The position numbers and the translations under genes were made by a program. From Acidimicrobiales bacterium (GTDB lineage: Bacteria; Actinomycetota; Acidimicrobiia; Acidimicrobiales; SKKL01), in assembly GCA_034521975.1 (NCBI GenBank), contig JAXHLR010000007.1, positions 17,557-81,556 on the forward strand: a stretch of DNA of 64,000 bases, given 5' to 3'. Below the pieces are notes generated by a model, which saw only the letters and a list, made by a program, of their open reading frames with translations, was not told where the DNA came from and did no database searches. Shown one piece after another: positions 1 to 8,866 of this stretch (its first letter is position 1; each line of letters opens with the position of its first letter).

Positions 1-2
1 TC

Positions 3-170
3 GAGTGCAACACCTTGCACGCGTCGGGGGTCAACCTCGCCCCGGCACCGCGGAGCAACGCCTTCTTCGTCTACAACAGCGTGGAGAACGAAGTCGGCCG
101 GCCGTTCGGCACCGTCGAGCCCCGACCCGAGTACCTGGCCAGCCGGGAGACCATCACCACCCTCCGGTGA
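3..170 (+). CDS. ectD: Ectoine hydroxylase-type dioxygenase, C-terminal end only
   Basis: Only the last 55 codons lie in the window; the gene begins upstream and ends at the TGA at 168-170. The fragment contains PRSNAFFVYNSVEN followed by a Pro-Phe-Gly and a RPEYLASRE tail, which matches the C-terminal signature of EctD, the Fe(II)/2-oxoglutarate enzyme that converts ectoine to 5-hydroxyectoine. The metal-binding HxD...H residues would be upstream and cannot be checked. If correct it implies compatible-solute synthesis, with ectABC expected further upstream. Another phytanoyl-CoA dioxygenase relative is the alternative. Confidence 0.65.
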   Translation, partial: ECNTLHASGVNLAPAPRSNAFFVYNSVENEVGRPFGTVEPRPEYLASRETITTLR

Positions 171-213
171 CCTTGCCCCTCCGGTGACCTCTCCCATCCG
201 GTGACCTTGCCCC
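163..213. repeat. 17-bp tandem repeat, three copies
   Basis: Three head-to-tail 17-bp units start at 163, 180 and 197, each beginning TCCGGTGACCT. The first and third are identical; the second differs near its end. The array begins inside the last codons of the dioxygenase gene, so the stop codon region itself is duplicated, and it runs into the leader of the next gene. It creates the extra in-frame GTG at 201, which is a reason to prefer the later GTG as the start of that gene. Confidence 0.85.
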
Positions 214-251
214 GACGGGCGTTCGCTCCATCGGCGTGCGATCCTGACCGG

Positions 252-1658
252 GTGACACGATCCGAGACCCCGCCCGCCGGTGGGTCCGCGCGCCCCGACT
301 TGGTCGACGAGGCGTTCCTCGCCGACATGGTGCGGGCCAGCTTCCATCCCTATGTCGTGTTGGCAGCCGACGGCACCATCCTCTTCGCCGGCGATGCCGT
401 CGACGACCTGATCGGCATCCCGGCGGACCAGCTCGTCGGCACCAACATGGCCGATGTCTTGGATCCCGAGAGCCGCGATCGGGCCATCGAGGCGTTCCAG
501 GAGTTCACCTCACCGGATCGGCCGACCACGGGCTGGGTCGGGCCGGCACTGACCATCAAGCTGCGCCACGTCGCCGGGCACAGCATCTCGTGTCGTGCCC
601 TGGCCGTGCCCTCCGGAAACCCCGAGTTCGACGGGCTGGTGCTGTGGATCCGCCGCACCGAGTCCAACGACCGGCTCGACGCCGCCATCGCCTCGCTGGT
701 CCAGGGCGACGACGTCGAGACCACGTTGTCCCGCATGCTCGAGTTCGCCTCCGAGCAGATGCCCTACTCGGTGGGCGCGGCGGGCCTCGGCTTCGACGGC
801 TCGTCGTTCACCACCGTCGTCGCCGACCCCCGAGCGCCACGGCTTCTCCCCAACCAGGAGATCCTGCCGCTCGAGGACTCGTCCACTCCCTGGCGGGTCG
901 TCCTCGACGGCAACAGCGAGGTGCACGTCGACGCCGACGACCTGGCCGAGCCGATCCGTACTGCCGCCGCTCAGGCCGGATTCCTGGGATGCTGGGCGTT
1001 CGCCCTCGACCAGCGAACCCCTCACCGCGACGTGCTGGTGTTCTGGCGACGGGCACCCGGCGGTCCCGGACCCCACCTCACCGAGGGCATCGCCCGCATC
1101 ATCCGGCTCATCCAGCTGGCCCTCGAGGGCGACCGCACCCGACGGCTGCTCGAGAAGCAGGCCAACACCGACGAGCTCACCGGTCTCGCCAACCGTTCGC
1201 TGCTCTACGCCGAGCTCGAGGTGCTTCGCGACCACCCACCCGATCGACCCTTCGGCATCCTCTACTGCGACCTCGACGACTTCAAGCCGATCAACGACGA
1301 GCTGGGCCATTCCATGGGCGACCGAGTGCTGCAGATCGCGGCGCGACGCATCGCCGGCCAGGTCCGCGCCGACGACCTGGCCGCCCGCATCGGTGGCGAC
1401 GAGTTCGCGGTGCTGTGCCCTGGCACCACCACCGAGGCGTTGTCCCAACTCGCCGACCGTGTCATCGGTGCCTTCGCCGAACCGATCACGGTCCAGGACG
1501 AGGAGATCAGCCTCGGCATCAGCGTGGGGGCGGCGCTGCTCGACCCGACCGACCACCCGATCGATCCCAGCCGGGTGCTCGACCGCGCCGACGGTGCGCT
1601 GTTGCAGGCCAAGGCCAGCGGCAAGGGCCGATGGAAGGTGGCCACCCACGGCTCCTAG
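252..1658 (+). CDS. PAS-GAF-GGDEF diguanylate cyclase
   Basis: Predicted enzyme making cyclic di-GMP from two GTP. An N-terminal PAS domain (about residues 15-125, starting near RASFHPYVVLAADG) is followed by a GAF-like region (about 150-290) and a C-terminal GGDEF domain. The active-site GGDEF is intact and is preceded by RADD five residues upstream, the RxxD inhibitory product-binding site. No membrane segment is visible, so it is probably cytosolic. GTG at 252 is chosen because the earlier GTG at 201 lies within a tandem repeat; neither has a convincing ribosome binding site. It is one of three intact GGDEF proteins in the window. Confidence 0.85.
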   Translation: MTRSETPPAGGSARPDLVDEAFLADMVRASFHPYVVLAADGTILFAGDAVDDLIGIPADQLVGTNMADVLDPESRDRAIEAFQEFTSPDRPTTGWVGPALTIKLRHVAGHSISCRALAVPSGNPEFDGLVLWIRRTESNDRLDAAIASLVQGDDVETTLSRMLEFASEQMPYSVGAAGLGFDGSSFTTVVADPRAPRLLPNQEILPLEDSSTPWRVVLDGNSEVHVDADDLAEPIRTAAAQAGFLGCWAFALDQRTPHRDVLVFWRRAPGGPGPHLTEGIARIIRLIQLALEGDRTRRLLEKQANTDELTGLANRSLLYAELEVLRDHPPDRPFGILYCDLDDFKPINDELGHSMGDRVLQIAARRIAGQVRADDLAARIGGDEFAVLCPGTTTEALSQLADRVIGAFAEPITVQDEEISLGISVGAALLDPTDHPIDPSRVLDRADGALLQAKASGKGRWKVATHGS

Positions 1659-1757
1659 ACCAGACGCCGACGGGTGACCTTCGCCCCTTGCCCCGAGGTC
1701 CCGGTTGACCGACGCTGGGGGTAGCGCCACGACTCGCGTGACGGGAGGAGCCCCACG

Positions 1758-2801
1758 ATGCAGGCACTACGACTGACCGCATGGAAGACCGACCCCGAGC
1801 TCCAGGAGGTCGACGACCCCGACCCCGGTCCCGGCCAGGTGGTGATCCGCGTCGGCGGTTCGGGTGCCTGCCACTCCGACCTCCACCTGATGCACGAGTT
1901 CGAGGAGGGTGTCGTTCCGTGGGGACCGCCGTTCACCCTCGGCCACGAGAACGCCGGCTGGGTCGACGCGATCGGTGCGGGGGTCACCGGGCTGTCGATC
2001 GGCGACCCGGTGGCCGTCTACGGGCCGTGGGGATGCGGGCGATGCATCCGTTGTCGGCTCGGCATGGAGAACTACTGCGAGCGTCAGGCCGAGTTGGGAG
2101 CTGCAGGCGGAGGCCTCGGCCACGACGGCGGCATGGCACCACGCATGCTGGTCCCGAGCGACCGCTGGCTCGTCCCGCTGGGCGATCTCGACCCGGTCGA
2201 GGCCGCGCCGCTCACCGACGCCGGTCTCACCCCGTACCACGCCATCAAGCGGTCGCTCCCGCTCCTCGGGCCCGGGTCGACCGCGGTGGTCATCGGCGCC
2301 GGCGGCGGGCTCGGCCACATGGGGGTGCAGATCCTCAAGGCCCTGACACCCGCCACGGTCATCGGTGTCGACCAGCACCAGGCGGGACTCGACCGCGCGA
2401 CCGCGGCGGGAGCCGACCACGGGGTGATCTCCGACGACCAGGCCGCGGCCACCATCACCGAGCTGTCGAAGGGCAAGGGCGTCGATGTGACCGTCGATGT
2501 CGTCGGGGCCGACCCGACGCTCGCGCTCGCCGCCGCGATCACCCGTCCCCTCGGTCATCTCACGATCGTCGGCATCGGCGGGGGCACCCTGCCGATCGGC
2601 TTCTTCTCGATCGCCTACGAGGTGTCGGTGGCCACGACCTATTGGGGGACCATCCCCGAGCTGATGGAGGTCATCACCCTTGGGGCCCAGGGCAGGATCA
2701 CGCCCCACGTGCAGCGGTACACGCTCGCCGACGCCATGAGCGCCTACGAGGCCATGTCCGCCGGCACCCTCGACGGCAGGGCGGTGATCGTCCCCGACTA
2801 G
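1758..2801 (+). CDS. Zinc-dependent alcohol dehydrogenase (MDR family)
   Basis: Medium-chain dehydrogenase of 347 residues, the usual length. It shows the catalytic-zinc region (GACHSDLH, GHENAG), the structural-zinc lobe with four Cys (CGRCIRC then NYC), and an NAD(P) Rossmann motif near GAGGGLGHMG. Stretches such as YGPWGCG and PLTDAGLTPYHAI resemble the NAD-dependent secondary alcohol dehydrogenase ADH-A of Rhodococcus, so oxidation of secondary alcohols or reduction of ketones with NAD(H) is likely; the natural substrate is unknown. ATG at 1758 is preceded by GGGAGGAG. It stands alone on its strand, followed by a small gene. Confidence 0.88.
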   Translation: MQALRLTAWKTDPELQEVDDPDPGPGQVVIRVGGSGACHSDLHLMHEFEEGVVPWGPPFTLGHENAGWVDAIGAGVTGLSIGDPVAVYGPWGCGRCIRCRLGMENYCERQAELGAAGGGLGHDGGMAPRMLVPSDRWLVPLGDLDPVEAAPLTDAGLTPYHAIKRSLPLLGPGSTAVVIGAGGGLGHMGVQILKALTPATVIGVDQHQAGLDRATAAGADHGVISDDQAAATITELSKGKGVDVTVDVVGADPTLALAAAITRPLGHLTIVGIGGGTLPIGFFSIAYEVSVATTYWGTIPELMEVITLGAQGRITPHVQRYTLADAMSAYEAMSAGTLDGRAVIVPD

Positions 2802-2878
2802 GGGCCCCATGGTTGGCTTCGCCATGGCCCGCTACGACGCCCGCGAGCTCTGACACCACCGTCGATAGCCTTGAGGGG

Positions 2879-3082
2879 GTGCAGCGCTACGACCTCCAGG
2901 GACACCCGATCGTCGAGCCCCGAGCCCCGGTCGGCGCCGCCATCCTGGCCACCCTGTTGCTCGGTGTCGCCGACGTGCTCGAACCAAAGCCACCGCGCGA
3001 CCTCGGCGCCGAGGTCGTCGCCGCCCCCACCGACGAGCCCCGGATCGATCTCGACTTCGGTCCCCTCGACCCGCTCCCCTGA
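2879..3082 (+). CDS. Small conserved-looking protein with one hydrophobic segment
   Basis: A 67-codon reading frame starting with GTG at 2879 and ending with TGA at 3080. The product has a short polar start (YDLQGHPIVEPRAPVG), one hydrophobic stretch (AAILATLLLGVADVLEP) and an acidic, proline-containing tail. GAGGGG just upstream is a plausible ribosome binding site. No function is recognised. The hydrophobic segment is too interrupted to be sure it spans the membrane. It is called real because amino-acid use and third-position GC look coding, and nothing else occupies the stretch. Confidence 0.5.
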   Translation: MQRYDLQGHPIVEPRAPVGAAILATLLLGVADVLEPKPPRDLGAEVVAAPTDEPRIDLDFGPLDPLP

Positions 3083-3150
3083 CCGTCGCGGGTCGCTTCG
3101 GTGCTGCCTGTGGAACAGGGTTGCCGACCCGGCTCTCTTCTGTGAAGACG

Positions 3151-3171
3151 TTCCAACCGTATGGGTTGGAA
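3151..3171. terminator. Perfect 8-bp inverted repeat between convergent genes
   Basis: TTCCAACC and GGTTGGAA are separated by the five bases GTATG. The hairpin sits between the plus-strand small gene ending at 3082 and the minus-strand TPP enzyme gene ending at 3241, where a bidirectional terminator would be expected. There is no T-run, so termination is inferred from position only; a protein-binding site is the alternative. Confidence 0.4.
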
Positions 3172-3240
3172 ACCCTTCGCGGAACGCGGCGGCAGGGGCG
3201 GGGCTGGGCGCAGCCGTGGGGCGGGAGGTCGGGAGCCCGA

Positions 3241-4894
3241 TCAGACGTAGGTCGAGCCCTTCATGCCGTCGACGTCCTTGCGGATCTCCACGTTGACCAG
3301 CGCCGGCTTGCCCGAGGCCAGGGCCCGCTCGATGGCGGGGACGATGTCGCCGGGCTTGGTGACGTGCTCACCGTGGCCACCGAGGGCCTCGACCACCTTG
3401 TCGTAGCGGGTGTAGGTGAGCTCGGTGGCGACCATCCGGTCGGCGCCGTAGAGCATGGCCTGCGGGCGCATCATCTGACCCCACGCGGCGTCGTTGCCGA
3501 CCACCCCGACGATCGGGAGACCGAACCGGACAGCGGTGTCGAACTCGAACCCGTTGAGGCCGAAGGCGCCGTCGCCGTACACGATCAGCACCCGCTTGTC
3601 GGGGTTGGCGATCTGGGCGGCGAGGGCGAAGGGCATGCCGACCCCCAAGGTGCCGAGCGGCCCGGGATCCATCCACGTGCCCGCGGTCGGGCACACGCAG
3701 GACCTTCGATGCCTGGGCCACGATGTCGCCGCCGTCGCCGATGACGATCATGTCGGGGTCCGACTGCACCACCTCGGCGATCGACGCGCACAGCCGCAAC
3801 GGGTCGATGGGATGCTCGTCGCTGCTCAGCTGGGCGTTCAGCTCGGCCTCGGCCCCGTCCTCGATGGCACGCAGGCGTAGCGACCAAGAGGAGTGGTCGA
3901 TCGGGTCGTCACCGGCGAGCAGCGCCTCGCGCAACGCATCGAGGTTCACTCCGAGGTTGCCGACGAGGCTCACGTCGGTCGAACGGTTCTGTCCGATGAG
4001 GGTCTCGTCGAGGTCGAGCTGCACGAGCTGCGTCTCGGCGGGGATGGATGCCCCGTACTTCATGCGGAAGTCGAGCGGGGTACCGGCCAGCACCACGAGG
4101 TCGGAGTCGGCCAGCGCGTCCTTGCGACTGCGGTTGAAGAACTGGGGATGGCTCATCGGCAGCTGGCCGCGGCCCATGCCGTTGGTGAAGCAGGGGATCT
4201 TGGTCGCCTCGACGAAGCGACGCAGGGCAGGACCGCCCTCGGACCACTTGAGTGCAGTACCGGCCATCACCATGGGGCGCTCGGACAGGGCCACCAGCCG
4301 GGCTGCCTCCTCGATCCGGTCGGGTGGAGCAGCCGAGGCCACCCGGTAGTCACGGAAGCGGGGCATGACCGTGCGATCGAGGTCGACGGGCCCTCCGAGG
4401 ATGTCCATGGGGATCTCGAGGAACACCGGGCCGGGCACGCCCGACATCGCGTGGCGGATCGCCACCTCGAGGTACTCGGCGATGCGATCGGTCTGGTAGC
4501 AGGCGTCGGCCCACTTGGTGATCGGCCGCATCACCGACACGTGGTCCATCTCCTGCAGCGAACCGCGCCGCAGGTTGTTGAACGGCCCCTGGCCGCCGAT
4601 GACCACGATCGGCGAGTTGGCCCGGAACGCGTTGGCGACACCGGTGACGCCGTCGGTGACCCCGGGGCCCGCGGTGAGGATGGCGACCCCCACCCGGCCG
4701 GGGTTGAGTCGTGCCCAGGCGTCGGCGGCGTGAACCGCGGCCTGTTCGTGGCGAACGTCGACCACCTGGATGTCCTCGTCGAGGCAGCCGTCGTAGATCG
4801 CCATGACATGGCCGCCGGAGAGGGTGAACACGCACTCGACCCCCGCTGCCTTGAGCGCCATCGCCGCCAGTCGCCCTCCGTGGGTGGTGGTCAT
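3241..4894 (-). pseudogene. Thiamine-diphosphate-dependent enzyme (acetolactate synthase-like), split by a frameshift
   Basis: Read with one frame change, this encodes about 550 residues of a ThDP enzyme of the acetolactate synthase / 2-hydroxyacyl-CoA lyase / oxalyl-CoA decarboxylase superfamily. The N-terminal part has the pyrimidine-binding Glu in RHEQAAVHAAD and the LTAGPGVTDG region; the C-terminal part has the ThDP/Mg motif GDGAFGLNGFEF ending in VGND. The two parts are in different frames: the first reads through KVLRVPDRG, then sense resumes at TWMDPGPLGTLGVG one base later, near 3680-3690. Deleting one base there restores a normal-length enzyme. Either the gene is dead or the base is a sequence error. 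Substrate is not predictable. Confidence 0.75.
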
Positions 4895-4982
4895 CTCGTC
4901 CTCTCCTGTGCCGCGTACTCGGTCGTGAGGTTCGTGACCGCGACGCTACTCAGCCAGCCCGACGAGTGCTCGACCAGTGTGA

Positions 4983-7037
4983 CTAGCTCGAGCGGACGAA
5001 TCTGGCCTTTCCGGAGTCCTTCGCGGCGTACATGGCGGCATCGGCGCGGCGGACCAGCGCCTCGAAGGTCGTGGCCGAGTCCCCGGCTTGCGCGATCCCG
5101 ATGCTGGCCGTGAGTTGATGAGGACCACCGTCGAGGACGAACGGCTCCTCCAGCGCCTCCACCAGACGAGTGCCAACACCCTCGACGCCCCCCGAGCTCG
5201 GGGGACCGGTGACGATCACGATGAACTCGTCCCCTCCGATCCTGGCGCAGGTGTCGGTGGCCCGGAGCTGGCCGGTCACACGATCGGCGAACTGTCGCAA
5301 CAGCTCGTCGCCCACAGCGTGGCCGAGGGTGTCGTTGATGTCCTTGAAGTCGTCGATGTCGACGAACAGCACCGCCACCTGCTCGCCGCTGCGCTCGCGC
5401 CGAGCGAGGGCCAGCCGGCCCCGGTCCTCGGCCAGCATCCGATTGGGCAGACCGGTGAGATCATCATGCAGCGCCCGGTGTCGCATCTGCTCCACCAACC
5501 GAGCGTTCTCGAACGCGGTGACCGCCTGGTCGGCCAGGCCTCCCAGCCGAGCCACCACGTCGGACCTGGAGCGCCCGAGCGGTCGAGCGAAGGCGGCGGT
5601 CGCCACACCGATGACCTGCTCACCGTTGGTGATGGGGATGACGGCCACCTCGCTGGCGCCGTCCGAGCCGATCGCCGGCACAAGCTGGTCGGAGATCTCG
5701 TCGCTCGCCAGCATGAAGGGGTCATCGAGCCCGCCATCACGGTTGAGGTACTCGGTCAGATCGACCGAGGCGAACTGGGTGCCCGACACGAGCTCCTTGC
5801 CGGCAGCGTCTCGGGCATCGACCAGGCGCACCACCCCTCTGATCGAGTCGAACAACCAGACCGTCGCCACGTCACACGCCGACGCGGCGGGCAGCGCGAT
5901 GCAGAGGTTGCGGGCGACGGTCACCGTGTCGCCGGCTCGGGCGAGGGCCGAGGCAAGGTCGAGGAGCGCCCCGGAGGTGTCGCGATCACGGCGCGCCGAG
6001 TCGAGGGCGGCCACGATCTGGATGGCAGATCCCGCGTAGCGCGCATAGGAGCGCAGCACCCGTTGGTCGACGACCGAGCCGGTTGCGCCCGGGGGAAACC
6101 CGGCCACGAGGTGTCCATAGGTGTGATCACCGTGACGGACCTTCACGACCACGTACTGCTCGCCCAGCCGCTCCCCCGCCTCGAGCATGTCGATGAGGAC
6201 CTCGGCATCGTCGCCCTCGAAGCCCACCTGGTGGACCATCCGCTCGCCGTTCTCTGCGAGTCGGACGGCGAGCACGTACTGGGGCGCGCCGACGGTGAGG
6301 CCGACGTTGGTCACGACGCGGTCGAGCACCTCGTCGATCTCGTGGGCATCGACGAGATGAGCGGACAGGGCGTGCTGCGCCTCGAGCTGTTCCAGCATGG
6401 TCGCACCCCGCACTGCGCGCTCCTCGGGTGCATGGTCGTGGGTGCGGCTGGGATCGGGGCGCCAGGCGATCCGGAACCGGCAGGCAGGCGCACCTCGACC
6501 CTGGCACTCCACTTCGGCCGAGGTTCCGAGATTGCCGAACAGCGCGGGCAGCGAGGCGAAGTAGCCCGCGGTGAAACCACAGGAGAATCGGTCCGGTGGG
6601 ACCCCGTCGCCATACCGGCCCTCGATGAGGACGTGGGAGTCAGACGACTCGACGACGGTCATGGTCCGGCCGACCGACATGCGCGACGAGTAGTCGGCCA
6701 TCACCGTGCATGCGACTTCGGTGGTACCACAGGACTGGACCAGTTCGGCGACGCTCCCACCGAGGGTGTCGCGAAAGGTCTGCTCGCCGACTCGTCGTCC
6801 GAGGTCGACGTCGCCGGTCACCTCGAACGCGGCGGTGGCGAGCTCGGTGAACTCCTCACGGCTCCACCAGCGATCGGTGCGTGCGAGCTCGTCGATCTCG
6901 GGCGAGCCTGGCATGTGCCGGGTCAGCTCGACGAGCCCTTCGGGGCCGAGCGCGGTCTCGACGTACCCCAGCACCGCCCGCGCGATCGTGGGGTTGACCT
7001 GTCGCTGCGTCGACTCCCCCACTCGTGCGTTGCTCAC
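4983..7037 (-). CDS. V4R-like/GAF/GAF/GGDEF diguanylate cyclase
   Basis: A 684-residue multidomain signalling protein. Residues about 15-190 resemble a 4-vinyl-reductase-like (V4R) sensory domain, including the C-terminal Cys pair in CQGRGAPACRF. Two GAF-like regions follow (about 210-345 and 350-515), then a GGDEF domain with intact GGDEF and RATD five residues upstream (RxxD inhibitory site). It should therefore make cyclic di-GMP in response to an unknown ligand. No membrane span is seen. The start is GTG at 7037. A single-domain PAS gene lies 53 bases upstream on the same strand and may be its partner. Confidence 0.85.
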   Translation of the reverse strand: MSNARVGESTQRQVNPTIARAVLGYVETALGPEGLVELTRHMPGSPEIDELARTDRWWSREEFTELATAAFEVTGDVDLGRRVGEQTFRDTLGGSVAELVQSCGTTEVACTVMADYSSRMSVGRTMTVVESSDSHVLIEGRYGDGVPPDRFSCGFTAGYFASLPALFGNLGTSAEVECQGRGAPACRFRIAWRPDPSRTHDHAPEERAVRGATMLEQLEAQHALSAHLVDAHEIDEVLDRVVTNVGLTVGAPQYVLAVRLAENGERMVHQVGFEGDDAEVLIDMLEAGERLGEQYVVVKVRHGDHTYGHLVAGFPPGATGSVVDQRVLRSYARYAGSAIQIVAALDSARRDRDTSGALLDLASALARAGDTVTVARNLCIALPAASACDVATVWLFDSIRGVVRLVDARDAAGKELVSGTQFASVDLTEYLNRDGGLDDPFMLASDEISDQLVPAIGSDGASEVAVIPITNGEQVIGVATAAFARPLGRSRSDVVARLGGLADQAVTAFENARLVEQMRHRALHDDLTGLPNRMLAEDRGRLALARRERSGEQVAVLFVDIDDFKDINDTLGHAVGDELLRQFADRVTGQLRATDTCARIGGDEFIVIVTGPPSSGGVEGVGTRLVEALEEPFVLDGGPHQLTASIGIAQAGDSATTFEALVRRADAAMYAAKDSGKARFVRSS

Positions 7038-7090
7038 CGCTATCTGATCGGCAGCGCATCAATCCGATCGAGGCCTACTCGAAGGTACGT

Positions 7091-7531
7091 TCACTCATAT
7101 CCTGCGGGTTCGATGTCGGTCACCGCGATCACGACCCGGCCCTGAGCGTCGTCGCGTTCGGCGCGTATCGACCACCGGGTCCAGCGATGGCCGCCGTTGG
7201 CGGTGATGTGATGGTCATCGACCCGACTCCCACCGGTGGCGCCCACGGCCTGGACTCGGTGCAGGACCACACGCTGTTCACCGGACCGGAGGCAACGCAG
7301 CCACCCGCTCCCGAGCGACGCCCCCGAGTCGAGCTGGGTGAGATCGCTCCACGCTTGGTTGCTCTCGGTGACCCAACCGTCGGGATCGGCGACCAGCACA
7401 CCGACGGGCAACGAATCGGCATCCAGCCACGCCGCCCGCGAACCAGCGGTGGACACCTCCAAACCTCTCCCCCGACTGGATCTCGCCCGCCACGGCCGTG
7501 CCCGCGATGGGTAGTCGTTCACAGTGCTCAT
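7091..7531 (-). CDS. Stand-alone PAS-domain protein
   Basis: A 146-residue protein starting with ATG at 7531. After a basic N-terminal 35 residues it contains one PAS-like domain (WLDADSLPVGVLVADPDG, then WVTESNQAWSDLTQLDSG) ending in VVIAVTDIEPAGYE, a typical PAS/PAC end. No output domain follows. The stop lies 53 bases before the start of the GGDEF protein on the same strand, so the two may be cotranscribed and this protein could sense a signal for that cyclase. This is inference from adjacency. Confidence 0.65.
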   Translation of the reverse strand: MSTVNDYPSRARPWRARSSRGRGLEVSTAGSRAAWLDADSLPVGVLVADPDGWVTESNQAWSDLTQLDSGASLGSGWLRCLRSGEQRVVLHRVQAVGATGGSRVDDHHITANGGHRWTRWSIRAERDDAQGRVVIAVTDIEPAGYE

Positions 7532-7738
7532 CAGGTCGGTCGGTCCTTCCTTCTTCCAGGAACAGGACCTCACCGGGGACTGGGGCGAGCGGACGCCACT
7601 CGACGCCCGGACCGGGACATTACAGCCTGGCAGCAGGACGCACAACTGCCACAGAGGGCCACCGTGGTGCGCCGAGCTGCCCTGCGAAGCGCCAGCGGGC
7701 AGCAGCGAGGACCAGCTCCGTATGCAAGCATCTGCACC

Positions 7739-8866
7739 ATGCCCGATCCCAGAGTCGAGGAGCTCGATGCGCAGATCGACCTCTTGGAGACGTTGCGCGA
7801 CTTCGACGCCGAGCTGAAGGACTTCAGCTCCTGGCTCGACACGCTCACCAAAGGGCCCAAGACCGGCGACCTCGCGGCCGACTTCGAGATCGGCCAGATG
7901 CGCGATCTGCTCCTCAAGCTCTCCGACCAGCTGGGGCACTACACCGATCCACTCAACCAAGCCTCGGCACTCGCCGGTCGGATCAGCGGCCTGGTCACCG
8001 CGCTGGACGCCATCTCGACCGCGGCGTCGAACCCCGACGCTCCTCCAGATCAGATCATCACCGCGCTCGGCGACTTCATCAGCGGGCTCAACTCGGCCCT
8101 GCCGCTGCTCGGCCGCGTGTTCGGCGGACTCAATCCGGTCGTCGGGGTCTACATCCTGCTCCTGGGCGAGATGATCAAGGGGATCGCCCGGTCGGTCCAG
8201 GCCATCGCCCGTCAGGTCGAGGTCCGCAACGACGCGATCGACATGTTCGACGACGTGATCGAGGGTCGCTACGACCTCCCCGACCAGGACCAGGTCGAGG
8301 AGGATCAGGCCCAGGACGCGCTCGAGGCCGAGCTGACCGATCTCTACCTGCGCCGGGCGCGGCTCGAACGACAGCTCCGCGAGACCGACTATCGCAACGC
8401 CCTGCGCATCTGTCTGCGCCGCCGCAACCAGAACGAGAACATCTACGAGGGTGACGTCGCCGAGCTCGAAGCCCACCAGGATGAGTGGGCGCACCCTGAC
8501 GACGATCTCCACGTATCGCGACCTGACCGACGCCGAAAAGGAGCGTCTCGATCGCCTCACCGAGATGATCGAACGTCGTCGTGCTCAGATCCAGGAGATC
8601 CAGCGCTGTGTGCGCGAGTTGCTCGATCAGGTGCGGATCTGGCGGGGTGGCGCTGCGGTCATGGGAGGAGGCTGCCTGTGGGCGCTCATCCCGTTCCTGC
8701 TCGTGTCGGTCCTCGGCGTCGGGGCCCTGGTGGTGCTCGGGGGAGACGACGGATCCGACACCGCGGTGGGGTCCCCCGCACCGCCCTCCTCGTCCACGAC
8801 CTCGGCACCGTCGTCGACGTCCTCGTCCACGACCTCGAGCACCGAACCCCCGCTGGTGCTCGATGA
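7739..8866 (+). CDS. Uncharacterised coiled-coil-rich protein; genuine coding part ends near 8490
   Basis: From ATG 7739 to about 8490 the frame encodes about 250 residues that look genuine: a charged helical N-terminus (VEELDAQIDLLETLRDFDAE), a hydrophobic middle with LNPVVGVYILLLGEMIKGI, and a charged, Arg-rich helical C-terminus. After about 8490 the same frame turns into Arg/Gly-rich sequence with poor third-position GC, while the +1 frame becomes coding-like; that frame is the next gene. The open frame only closes at 8866, giving an implausible 386-base overlap. Either a one-base frameshift has fused or unfused two neighbours, or gene 1 lost its natural stop. No family is recognised. Confidence 0.55.
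   Translation: MPDPRVEELDAQIDLLETLRDFDAELKDFSSWLDTLTKGPKTGDLAADFEIGQMRDLLLKLSDQLGHYTDPLNQASALAGRISGLVTALDAISTAASNPDAPPDQIITALGDFISGLNSALPLLGRVFGGLNPVVGVYILLLGEMIKGIARSVQAIARQVEVRNDAIDMFDDVIEGRYDLPDQDQVEEDQAQDALEAELTDLYLRRARLERQLRETDYRNALRICLRRRNQNENIYEGDVAELEAHQDEWAHPDDDLHVSRPDRRRKGASRSPHRDDRTSSCSDPGDPALCARVARSGADLAGWRCGHGRRLPVGAHPVPARVGPRRRGPGGARGRRRIRHRGGVPRTALLVHDLGTVVDVLVHDLEHRTPAGAR

Noticed and set aside
5088..7145. A 685-codon open frame antisense to the V4R/GAF/GGDEF gene
   Set aside because: Composition is Gly/His/Arg/Asp-rich without domain order, third-position GC is poor, and the opposite strand encodes a recognisable multidomain cyclase; it is open only because GC-rich DNA has few stops.
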